A stretch of DNA of 64,000 nt from Streptomyces sp. ACA25 (lineage in GTDB: Bacteria > Actinomycetota > Actinomycetes > Streptomycetales > Streptomycetaceae): NCBI RefSeq assembly GCF_028200735.1, contig NZ_JAQKPV010000007.1, positions 124,001 to 188,000 of the forward strand, written 5' to 3'. This document shows, one piece after another, positions 16,599 to 23,090 of this stretch. The stretch's first letter is position 1. Every line of letters starts with the position of its first letter. The position numbers were made by a program, and so were the translations under genes. The notes under the pieces are model-generated. The model made no database searches. It saw nothing but the letters and a program-made list of their open reading frames with translations, and had not been told where the DNA came from.

Positions 16599-17699
16599 TC
16601 ACTCCTCGTCGTCGTAGAGGCCGTTGGCCCGGTCCTGGGCGACCTGCACGGAGACGGGGAGGTCCGGGTCGGGGTCGGAGGGACGGGGCGGCTCGGGGCC
16701 GTCCGGTCCGAGCCGCATCAGGCACTCCAGGCGGACGACGCGGTACGGGTGGCCCAGCACTTCGATGTCGTCCAGCCGTTCGCGCTCCAGCCGTTTGGCG
16801 GCCTTGGCCAGGGCCCGCAACTGCCGCTCGGTCAGTGACTCCGCTCCCGGTTCCAGGAAGCCGTCCCGGGCGGCCATCGAGTGGCGCAGTTCCTCGGGCA
16901 GCTCCCGCATGTGGGGGTGCCACTGCCGGATGCGGGCCGGGAGCATTGCCGCGAACCGGCCGGCGAGCTGGTTCCGGGCGCCCTGCGGGGAGTCACAGGC
17001 CTGTGCGGTCGGCAGCCAGTGGCCCTGTACGTGTTCGTAGACGGCGAACACCGGCGGCAGCAGTACGCCGCCGGGGTAGTCGCGCCGCGCGCGCAGGGAG
17101 TCCCTGCGGACTTTCTCCGGCACGGAGGAGGGAGCGAAGGCGGAACGAAGCAGATCCAGCCGAAGAATGCCCTCGGACAGGCCGATCGCGGCGGTGGGGT
17201 CGATGAGAAATCCGAGGGTCCGCGAGGGTGCGGAGCGTTTCCCCCGGGTCGGCAGCGGATCGGGGTCGCTGGGGCGCGGCGGCTCCGGACCGTCGGGGCC
17301 GATGCGCAGGACCATGTCGGCGCGGGCGATCCGGAACCGGCAGTCCCGGACCCGAAGGTCGTCGGTCTTCTCCCATTCCATCCGGTGTGCACCGGCCATC
17401 CAGTCGCGCTCGGCCTCGGCGTCTCCGGCGTCCTCGGCGTCCTTGGCCCGCAGCCGGCAGACACGGGCCAGCTCGTCCCGGCAGCCCTGGGGCTGGATCT
17501 CGTCCGTGACCAGGATGCGCCAGCGGCCGTCCGGCTCCTGCTCGGTGACCGCGAACATCGGGCCACGACCCGCCATGTCCGCGTACTTGTCCCTGGCAAG
17601 CCAGGCTTCCGTGTCGGTGATCACCGACACCGGGTCGTCGAACCGGGCCACGTTGATGACGCGGTGCGATTCCGGAAGTTCCGAAGAGTGATCCCTCAT
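16599..17699 (-). CDS. DUF5954-type hypothetical protein (copy 1)
   Basis: A 366-residue soluble protein of an actinomycete family of unknown function (DUF5954 by recall). It has an internal duplication: CRFRIARADMVLRIGPDGPE-PPRPSDPDP near residue 120 and YRVVRLECLMRLGPDGPE-PPRPSDPDP near the C-terminus. Between them lies the segment RRDYPGGVLLPPVFAVYEHVQGHW. The N-terminal part, GRGPMFAVTEQEPDGRWRILVTDE, is mirrored in the second copy at 38949-39929. No catalytic motif is evident. No ribosome site precedes the ATG; GACAAT sits exactly six bases before it, which suits a leaderless transcript. Confidence 0.8.
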   Translation of the reverse strand: MRDHSSELPESHRVINVARFDDPVSVITDTEAWLARDKYADMAGRGPMFAVTEQEPDGRWRILVTDEIQPQGCRDELARVCRLRAKDAEDAGDAEAERDWMAGAHRMEWEKTDDLRVRDCRFRIARADMVLRIGPDGPEPPRPSDPDPLPTRGKRSAPSRTLGFLIDPTAAIGLSEGILRLDLLRSAFAPSSVPEKVRRDSLRARRDYPGGVLLPPVFAVYEHVQGHWLPTAQACDSPQGARNQLAGRFAAMLPARIRQWHPHMRELPEELRHSMAARDGFLEPGAESLTERQLRALAKAAKRLERERLDDIEVLGHPYRVVRLECLMRLGPDGPEPPRPSDPDPDLPVSVQVAQDRANGLYDDEE

Positions 17700-17711
17700 G
17701 CGCGCATTGTC
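17700..17711 (-). promoter_or_regulatory. Possible leaderless -10 element of DUF5954 copy 1
   Basis: Minus strand: GACAAT, then six bases GCGCGC, then the ATG. Copy 2 has CACAAT, GCGTGC, ATG. A -10-like hexamer six bases before the start codon is the layout of leaderless actinobacterial genes. The first base deviates from the TANNNT consensus in both. Confidence 0.4.
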
Positions 17712-17984
17712 AGCAGGGCATCCGGTGTCCTGTAGGCGTTCCCGGCAAGCGACACCCGCACGGGTGACAGCCGCACACGGAGTGGACGCGGATGCCGGTT
17801 CTCCTGGGCTTTCTCCCGCCACCCGTCCGGTGGCGGCTGCTTGGAGTTCCGTCCGTGGTGACGGATCCTCGGGGGTGCGAGACGCACGTGTGCCCGTCGA
17901 GCCCGGAAGGCGGCGATCATCGAGCTCAGCCTGCGCTTCCCCCCGGAACTCCGGTTCTTCCTGTCCGCCCGCCACCGCACGGAG

Positions 17985-18662
17985 GTGGTACGGACGGCCT
18001 ACGACGGGACGTCCTCTCTGGGGCACGTCGTGGAGTCCCTGGGCGTGCCGCTGACGGAGGTCGGATGCCTGCGCGCCGACGGGCGGGCGGTGGCGGCGTC
18101 GCACCGGCCGGCCGATGGGGCGAGGGTGGACGTGCGGCCCGTCCCGAGACCGCAGGCGCTGCCGGGACCGCCCGCGTTCCTGCTCGACGTGCACCTGGGC
18201 ACGCTGGCACGGCGGCTCCGGCTGGTGGGGGTGGACACCGCCTACCACAATGACGCGGAGGATGAGGTTCTGCTGGAGCAGGCCAATGCCGAGCGCCGGA
18301 CGCTCCTCACGCAGGACCGGGGGCTGCTGCGCCGGCGGGCGCTGTGGAGCGGCGCGTACGTGCGGGGCTCCCGGCCGGACGAGCAGCTCGTCGACGTACT
18401 CCGGCGCTTCGCTCCCCCGCTGGCACCGTGGACGCGCTGCCTGGCGTGCAACGGCAGGCCGGTTCCCGTACCCAAGGCGGCGGTCGACGCACTTCTGCGG
18501 CCGGGCACCCGGCGGAACTACGAGAGCTTTCTGCGCTGCCCGGACTGCGGCCGGGTCTACTGGCGGGGAGCCCACCACGGCAGCCTGGAGGCCACCGTCG
18601 CCCGGGCGCGCGGCCTGTACCGGGAGCAGCGGCCTGACCACGCTCCCGGCCGGGAGGCCTGA
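17985..18662 (+). CDS. Mut7-C RNase domain protein with ubiquitin-like N-terminus
   Basis: The annotated part is 225 residues from the first canonical start (GTG). A short MoaD/ubiquitin-like region comes first (TSSLGHVVESLGVPLTEVG), then the Mut7-C domain, a PIN-like RNase fold: FLLDVHLGTLARRLRLVGVDTAY, LTQDRGLLRR, and a zinc ribbon C-LACN...CPDCGRVYW. Conserved-looking coding sequence extends upstream in the same frame (IELSLRFPPELRFFLSARHR, from about 17916), where no ATG, GTG or TTG exists. GGAAGG followed by CGGCG-ATC suggests initiation at a non-standard ATC near 17916, or that a start codon was lost. The domain is predicted to act on RNA; its substrate is unknown. It is convergent with the hydrogenase operon. 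Confidence 0.82.
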   Translation: MVRTAYDGTSSLGHVVESLGVPLTEVGCLRADGRAVAASHRPADGARVDVRPVPRPQALPGPPAFLLDVHLGTLARRLRLVGVDTAYHNDAEDEVLLEQANAERRTLLTQDRGLLRRRALWSGAYVRGSRPDEQLVDVLRRFAPPLAPWTRCLACNGRPVPVPKAAVDALLRPGTRRNYESFLRCPDCGRVYWRGAHHGSLEATVARARGLYREQRPDHAPGREA

Positions 18663-18720
18663 CGGCCCGCTCCTCGCAGCACCGTGCGAAGGCTGGGCGG
18701 CGGGTGCGGGTGCGTACGGG

Positions 18721-18852
18721 TCACAGCTTGCGGATGGTGAGGTAGCGCCGGACGTCGGGGGCGTTCAGCACGGCCGCGGTGAGGGTCAGCGCGGCCAGGG
18801 CGAGTACGGCGGTGCGTACGGCCGCGGCGGGGATGCGAATGCCGTTCTTCAC
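18721..18852 (-). CDS. 43-residue membrane peptide (DUF6893-type), end of hydrogenase operon
   Basis: A small gene with an excellent ribosome site (GGAGGTGAT) five bases before a GTG start; the site overlaps the stop codon of the maturation protease gene. The peptide has a basic N-terminus (KNGIRIP), one hydrophobic helix of about 20 residues (VRTAVLALAALTLTAAVL) and the C-terminal motif PDVRRYLTIRKL, which I recall in small Streptomyces proteins catalogued as DUF6893. It is probably a single-span inner membrane protein. Its position as last gene of the hydrogenase operon suggests a link to membrane association, but this is inference. Confidence 0.75.
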   Translation of the reverse strand: MKNGIRIPAAAVRTAVLALAALTLTAAVLNAPDVRRYLTIRKL

Positions 18853-18857
18853 AAGGA

Positions 18858-19688
18858 TCACCTCCCTCCCACGGGGTCGCGCAGCAGGTTCGCCAGCAGG
18901 TCGTCGAGCAGCGGGAGGGCCTCGGTGACGGCTGCCCGCACGGGAGGGCTGAGGCCGACGACGACGTCCGGTTCCTCGCCGGTCATGCGTACCTGGGGTT
19001 CACAGCCCAGGACGAGGACGCGCGGGAGGTCCTGCTCACTGCCGAGGCTGCGGGCGAGGCGGAGGACCCGGACGGGGTCCATGGCGTGCAGGTCGGGCAG
19101 GTCGACGGGCTCGCGTCCGCCAGGGTTGCCCGGAGCGGGGGTGTCCGGCCCGGCCGGGGCCGGTTCCGGCTCGAGGACGTAGAGGCTGCCGGGCGGGCCG
19201 CCGCGGGGGGCGGCGTCGATCAGGAGGGCGACGTCGTAGCCGTTCCCGAGGCGGTAGGCGAGGTCCATGCCCCGGATGCCGAAGTCGGCGATCTCGACGC
19301 CGCCGGGCAGCGGGCGGTCGCGCAGGGCGGTGATGACCTCGGGGCCGAAGCCGTCGTCCGCGAGAAAGACGTTGCCGATGCCCGCGACCAGGATGCGCGG
19401 GCGCGCCGGGGCCCGGGACCCGGTCTCCGCGACGGGCTCCAGCTCTTCCGGGGCGAAGTAGAAGCGGTGCCCCAGGCCGGTTTCGAAGTCCCGGCCCACG
19501 TCGCCCTCCAGGGTGACCACCACGTGCACCCGGCCGTCCATGTCCTCCTGGACGGCGGCGACTTCCGCGATCCGGCCGGCCAGGGCCAGATCGAAGATGT
19601 CGGCACGGCGGGAGGGGCGGAGCCGTACCCGGGTGCCTCGGCACAGCCGCGTTCCGTTGATGACGACGGGAGGGACGTCGGAGATCAT
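18858..19688 (-). CDS. [NiFe]-hydrogenase maturation protease with N-terminal extension
   Basis: A 276-residue protein. The C-terminal ~175 residues are a HyaD/HybD-type endopeptidase: ILVAGIGNVFLADDGFGPEVI (Glu in the G-x-G-N loop region), then VEIADFGIRGMDLAYRL with the nickel-ligand Asp, and LIDAAPRGG. This enzyme removes the C-terminal tail of the large subunit after Ni insertion. About 95 N-terminal residues precede it (NGTRLCRGTRVRLRPSRRADIFDLALAGRIAEV, HRFYFAPEELEPV), a small beta domain not found in E. coli HyaD and probably used for substrate recognition. Its start overlaps the stop of the preceding gene (19685) by four bases; the stop overlaps the ribosome site of the 43-residue peptide. 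Confidence 0.9.
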   Translation of the reverse strand: MISDVPPVVINGTRLCRGTRVRLRPSRRADIFDLALAGRIAEVAAVQEDMDGRVHVVVTLEGDVGRDFETGLGHRFYFAPEELEPVAETGSRAPARPRILVAGIGNVFLADDGFGPEVITALRDRPLPGGVEIADFGIRGMDLAYRLGNGYDVALLIDAAPRGGPPGSLYVLEPEPAPAGPDTPAPGNPGGREPVDLPDLHAMDPVRVLRLARSLGSEQDLPRVLVLGCEPQVRMTGEEPDVVVGLSPPVRAAVTEALPLLDDLLANLLRDPVGGR

Positions 19689-20785
19689 GACCGCTCCGCG
19701 GGCCGGAATTCCCGGATGGTGCCGTGCAGCGCGAGCAGTTCCTGCGGGCCGAGGGCGGCGCAGCGGTCCAGGATCTCCCGGGCTCTGGGGTCGGACGCCC
19801 GGGCCTCGGCCTGTTCCTCGTCCGTCATGCTCAGCACACTGAGGATGAGCAGGCGGTCGATCTCGGTGCCGTCGTAGAGGTCGCCGGGGCTCTCCGGCGC
19901 GACGGCCGGGTAGTCGTAGAGGGTCACGGGTGAGGACAGCACGGTGGCTTCGTCGTTGACCAGGACCGGCCAGGCGCCCTGGTTCTCGCAGGCCGCGGCG
20001 GCCGGGCGGAGCCGTTCGGGTGGATCGATGAGGGACACGAAGTGTCCGGAGCGGGCGCGCAGCACGGTGTGGGTGGAGGCGAAGGCGTAGCGGCAGAGGT
20101 CTTCGCGGGTGCCGTCGCGGGGGGCGGGCGTGGTGTTGGTGACCTGCACCCTGATCCGGGTGGTGTCCGGGGCTGCGTGCGTCTCGCTGATCTCCACCGT
20201 CCCGGTGAGGTGCTGCCAGCTGCGTTCCAGGGTCCCGACGTGCCGGCCGGAGGCGTCGAGGACCGGCTCACGTTCGGTGCCGGCGGGGATGTCGACGGGG
20301 GTGAGCCGCCCGTCGGCGGTGATCTCGCGTTCGGTCGCCTCCTGCCAGGTGACGTAGCGCCGGTCGTCCACGGTGAGCTGGTCCACGCGTTCCGGGCCGC
20401 GTGGCCCGTGGCGGAGGACCTGCCGGTCGACGATCTGCAGGAAGCGGACCCGTACCGCCACCTCGGCGGCGGGCGGGGCGGGGGGCCGGGGGTGCTGCGG
20501 GCCGGGCCCGGTGCTGAGGGCTTGGCTGTGCAGGACCTCGGTGCGCATGCGGGTGGGTTCCCCGATCGCGTTGCCGGGGAAGACGCCGCCGAAGGTCCAT
20601 CTCTTGGCGTTCTTCAGGGCGGACCTGCGGTAGGGCCAGAGCAGGTATCCCTCGTAGAGGCAGGTCCGGGTGATCCGCTCCACGGCCAGCTCGGCGGCGT
20701 GCGCCTGCTCCTCGGCCGTCCCGGACCGGCCCGTCGTGCCGGTCGTCCCGGCCGCCGGGTCGGTGGCCGTCTGCTCGGTGGTCAT
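19685..20785 (-). CDS. Hypothetical protein of the hydrogenase operon (366 aa)
   Basis: I do not recognise a named domain in this soluble 366-residue protein. After a Thr/Gly-rich N-terminus there is a conserved block (ITRTCLYEGYLLWPYRRSALKNAKRWTFGGVFPG), and later DRRYVTWQEATEREI, VEISETHAAPDTTRIRVQVTN and ASTHTVLRARSGHFVSLIDPP. The C-terminus (SMTDEEQAEARASDPRAREILDRC) is helical. It looks like a beta-sandwich protein with no Cys cluster for metal binding. It overlaps its neighbours on both sides by four bases, so it is made with the hydrogenase. Homologues would be expected only beside group 1h hydrogenases. A role in assembly is plausible but unproven. Confidence 0.75.
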   Translation of the reverse strand: MTTEQTATDPAAGTTGTTGRSGTAEEQAHAAELAVERITRTCLYEGYLLWPYRRSALKNAKRWTFGGVFPGNAIGEPTRMRTEVLHSQALSTGPGPQHPRPPAPPAAEVAVRVRFLQIVDRQVLRHGPRGPERVDQLTVDDRRYVTWQEATEREITADGRLTPVDIPAGTEREPVLDASGRHVGTLERSWQHLTGTVEISETHAAPDTTRIRVQVTNTTPAPRDGTREDLCRYAFASTHTVLRARSGHFVSLIDPPERLRPAAAACENQGAWPVLVNDEATVLSSPVTLYDYPAVAPESPGDLYDGTEIDRLLILSVLSMTDEEQAEARASDPRAREILDRCAALGPQELLALHGTIREFRPAERS

Positions 20786-21483
20786 GCGGTGGCTCCCTGT
20801 GCTTCGTCGAGCAGGTCACGGATGGTCTCGTTCCAGTCGCCGAGCGCGTGCCGGGTGCGGTACGCGCTGAGCCGGTCGTGGACGTCGCCCGACAGCCTCA
20901 GCCACGTCCCGCCGGCGTGGTAGCGGTCGATGAGGTCGTGCCAGACGCGGGCGGGCAGCCGGTAGGTGGTGTCCTTGGCCCAGGAGATCTGGGTGGTGCG
21001 GAGCCGTCCGTCGGGACCGGTGTGGAAGACCGTCCCGCTGAACAGGAAGTCCAGCGGGACGTCGCCCTCCCGGACGGCGTGGAAGTACTTGGTGACCGCG
21101 AGTTCCACGTCGGTGGTGACCGGCACGGGGAGGTCCACGGTGGTCGTCTCGTCGAATGCCGGGACCACCGTGGTGGCCTGGGTCCAGGCCAGGGGGTGCA
21201 GGGTGGTGGCCCAGCGCTCCGGGGTGCCGAACAGTTCGGCCATGGCGAGCTGGGCCCGGGGGTCGTAGCGGCGGCCTGCCACGGCGATGCGCACGGCCGT
21301 CGTCAGACTGACCGAGCGGACCGGGCCTCCGCTGGTGCGGGTGAGGGCCAGCCGGAACAGCACCGTGGGCACGGCGGCGAACGGCTGGGGCCGGGCGTCG
21401 GTGACGGCGAAGGCCAGGTCGGCGAGGGCGCCGGCCCGGGACGGGCGGGCGCCCGGGGGCGCGGGGGCGGGACGGTCGCTCAT
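20782..21483 (-). CDS. DUF6084-type protein of the hydrogenase operon
   Basis: A 233-residue soluble protein, DUF6084-type by recall. It begins with a short Pro-rich segment, then DLAFAVTDARPQPFAAVPTVLFRLALTR, a beta-rich core (VDLPVPVTTDVELAVTKYFHAV, DVPLDFLFSGTVFH), and a helical C-terminus with RVWHDLIDRYHAGGTWLRL. The core resembles a two-sheet sandwich. It begins one base after the stop of the 69-residue gene and ends overlapping the 366-residue gene. Function unknown; the conserved position in hydrogenase operons suggests maturation or assembly. The open frame extends to 21705 but the extension is antisense-like and has no ribosome site. Confidence 0.8.
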   Translation of the reverse strand: MSDRPAPAPPGARPSRAGALADLAFAVTDARPQPFAAVPTVLFRLALTRTSGGPVRSVSLTTAVRIAVAGRRYDPRAQLAMAELFGTPERWATTLHPLAWTQATTVVPAFDETTTVDLPVPVTTDVELAVTKYFHAVREGDVPLDFLFSGTVFHTGPDGRLRTTQISWAKDTTYRLPARVWHDLIDRYHAGGTWLRLSGDVHDRLSAYRTRHALGDWNETIRDLLDEAQGATA

Positions 21484-21484
21484 C

Positions 21485-21694
21485 TCAGGCCGGGGAGAGG
21501 CTCGGCATGCCGGGCATGATCGGTTCCTTCGTCTCCGGGGAGATCCCGGTGGAGCGGCGGGCGTTGGAGCGGTCGTCGGGCAGGTGGCCGGGCTGACGCT
21601 CGTACATGCCCGGTGCGTTGCCCTGGCGGACACCGCGGATGTGCGCCACCGTGTCGGGCTTGACGTCGGGGGTGCCGGTGCGGATCTTGGCCAT
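21485..21694 (-). CDS. 69-residue conserved protein of the hydrogenase operon
   Basis: A short gene with GGAGG six bases before ATG. The product is hydrophilic (AKIRTGTPDVKPDTVAHIRG, then VRQGNAPGMYERQPGHLPDDR) and has no membrane segment or metal motif apart from scattered His and Met residues. It is rich in Pro, Gly and Arg and probably disordered. It sits between the DUF5947-type and DUF6084-type genes, its stop one base before the next ATG, so expression is coupled. I do not know a function. Confidence 0.7.
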   Translation of the reverse strand: MAKIRTGTPDVKPDTVAHIRGVRQGNAPGMYERQPGHLPDDRSNARRSTGISPETKEPIMPGMPSLSPA

Positions 21695-21747
21695 GTCGCC
21701 TCCATGGGCTCGGGGGTGTGAGGGGGGAGTTCGGCCCGGGGACCGGG

Positions 21748-22398
21748 TCAGGAGTGCCCGGTCAGCCCGGTGAAGAACGCGCCGACCCGCTCCCGTACCT
21801 CGGCCCCGCCGGACAGCCCTTTCCAGTGGGTGCGCACCAGGGCCGCCAGCCGGTAGCAGTCGTCCAGCGGGACGATCCAGTGCTCGTGCGCGGTGCCGGC
21901 CCGGTTGACCAGCAGCGCTTCCACGTCGTCGGCCATCCCGGTGAGGTCCGGCCGGCCGGCGGTGATCGCCTGCCAGCTCTCGGGGTGGACGGCCGCCCGC
22001 ATGACGCCCAGCGGGCTGGGGTAGCCGGCGCTCACCTCCCCGGTTTCCCCCTCGCGCAGGAAGAACGCCAGGTCGACGGGGATTCCGAGGGAGGCCCACA
22101 GCAGGTCGTCGATCGTGCAGTGGTCAAGCCGCAGGCGCCGTTCCGGAAGCAGCCGGTAGCGGCCGCCGCCCGCGGCCTCGCGGTCGAAGAGCACGGTGCA
22201 GGCGCGGCAGGCGCAGGCCGGGCCGCCGCCCCGGAGGTCGAGCAGGTGACGGTGTTCGGCGCCGGGCAGCGGTTCGGCACACAGGTCGCAGCGTTCCTGT
22301 GCGGCGGCCGTCCGTCGGGCCGTGGCACCGGGCGGGCCCGGCTGCCGGGCCAGCCTGGCGAGGGTGGGGGCGGGGAAGGGGGCGGGCATCCCGCTCAC
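21748..22398 (-). CDS. DUF5947-type zinc-binding protein of the hydrogenase operon
   Basis: A 216-residue soluble protein with a probable zinc site from two Cys pairs near the N-terminus: ERCDLCAEPL (C-x2-C) and ACACRACTVLF (C-x-C-x2-C), separated by HRHLLDLRGG. The remainder is mixed alpha/beta, with RYRLLPERRLRLDHC, IPVDLAFFLRE and HEHWIVPLDDCYRLAALVRTHWKG. I recall the family as DUF5947, restricted to actinobacterial hydrogenase clusters. The GTG start overlaps the stop of the NifU-like gene (GTGA). A metal- or cluster-handling role in assembly is a reasonable inference from the Cys motif and context. Confidence 0.82.
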   Translation of the reverse strand: MSGMPAPFPAPTLARLARQPGPPGATARRTAAAQERCDLCAEPLPGAEHRHLLDLRGGGPACACRACTVLFDREAAGGGRYRLLPERRLRLDHCTIDDLLWASLGIPVDLAFFLREGETGEVSAGYPSPLGVMRAAVHPESWQAITAGRPDLTGMADDVEALLVNRAGTAHEHWIVPLDDCYRLAALVRTHWKGLSGGAEVRERVGAFFTGLTGHS

Positions 22399-23090
22399 AC
22401 CGTCCCGTTGCGAGCCGCGCTCGCGGCGGCCACCGGGACACCGGCCGGAGCGGGCGGGGGCGCCACCGGGGCGGGGCGGGGCCGTCCCTGGAAGAGCGCG
22501 TCCACCGGGATCAGCGGGGGCGCGGGGGCCGAGATTCCGCCGTCCCCGGCAGTGCTTTCGGCCTCCAGGTGTTCGATCTCGGGGGCGTACCGGGTGACGG
22601 CGTCCCGCACGGCCTGTTCCGGGCCGGCCGCCGACGACGGGCAGCCGCAGGAACCGTGCAGTCGTACCCGGACCACGGGTCCGTCGATGCCGAGCAGTTC
22701 GACATCGCCGCCGTGCGTCTTCAGCAGGGGACGCACCTCTCGCAGGGCGGTGCGTACCCGGTTCGCGACGGGCTCGGGGTGGAGGCCGTGCGCCAGCAGC
22801 AGGTGACCGACGAGCTCGTCGGCGGCCAGGGTCCGGGTCAGTTCGTCGCCGGCCTGCTCCAGGATCCGGGCCAGGCAGTCACCGTAGAGGCCCATCAGCG
22901 CCTGGACGGCGGCCAGGGCGCGGGAGCGCGCGGCGGTGTCCGGCAGGCTGTCCAGCCCGGCCAGCAGCTGCTCGGCCCGCACGACCTCCGCCCGGACGGC
23001 GCTCCCGGCGTCCGCCGCGTCCACCGGGCCTGCCGGGCCCTCGGAAGGACCTGTCGCCGGTGCCTCCGCGGTCGCGCCGGGGGCCCTCAT
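22395..23090 (-). CDS. NifU-like scaffold protein of the hydrogenase operon
   Basis: A 231-residue protein. An Ala/Gly-rich N-terminus and a helical segment (~40-110) precede a C-terminal NifU domain (~115-185): VRPLLKTHGGDVELLGIDGPVVRVRLHGSCGCPSSAAG. The C-x-C of SCGCPSS corresponds to the CxxC of NifU/Nfu proteins, here in the C-G-C form, so the cluster ligation may differ. The last ~45 residues are Pro/Ala-rich and disordered. It presumably delivers or holds an Fe-S cluster for the small subunit. The ATG overlaps the stop of the large-subunit gene (ATGA) and the stop overlaps the next start. Confidence 0.85.
   Translation of the reverse strand: MRAPGATAEAPATGPSEGPAGPVDAADAGSAVRAEVVRAEQLLAGLDSLPDTAARSRALAAVQALMGLYGDCLARILEQAGDELTRTLAADELVGHLLLAHGLHPEPVANRVRTALREVRPLLKTHGGDVELLGIDGPVVRVRLHGSCGCPSSAAGPEQAVRDAVTRYAPEIEHLEAESTAGDGGISAPAPPLIPVDALFQGRPRPAPVAPPPAPAGVPVAAASAARNGTV

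Noticed and set aside
12900..18700. Integrated element using the tRNA-like sequence as attachment site
   Set aside because: No integrase, excisionase or direct repeat of the T-arm sequence was found in the window; the neighbouring regulators are ordinary Streptomyces genes. It remains possible in other strains.
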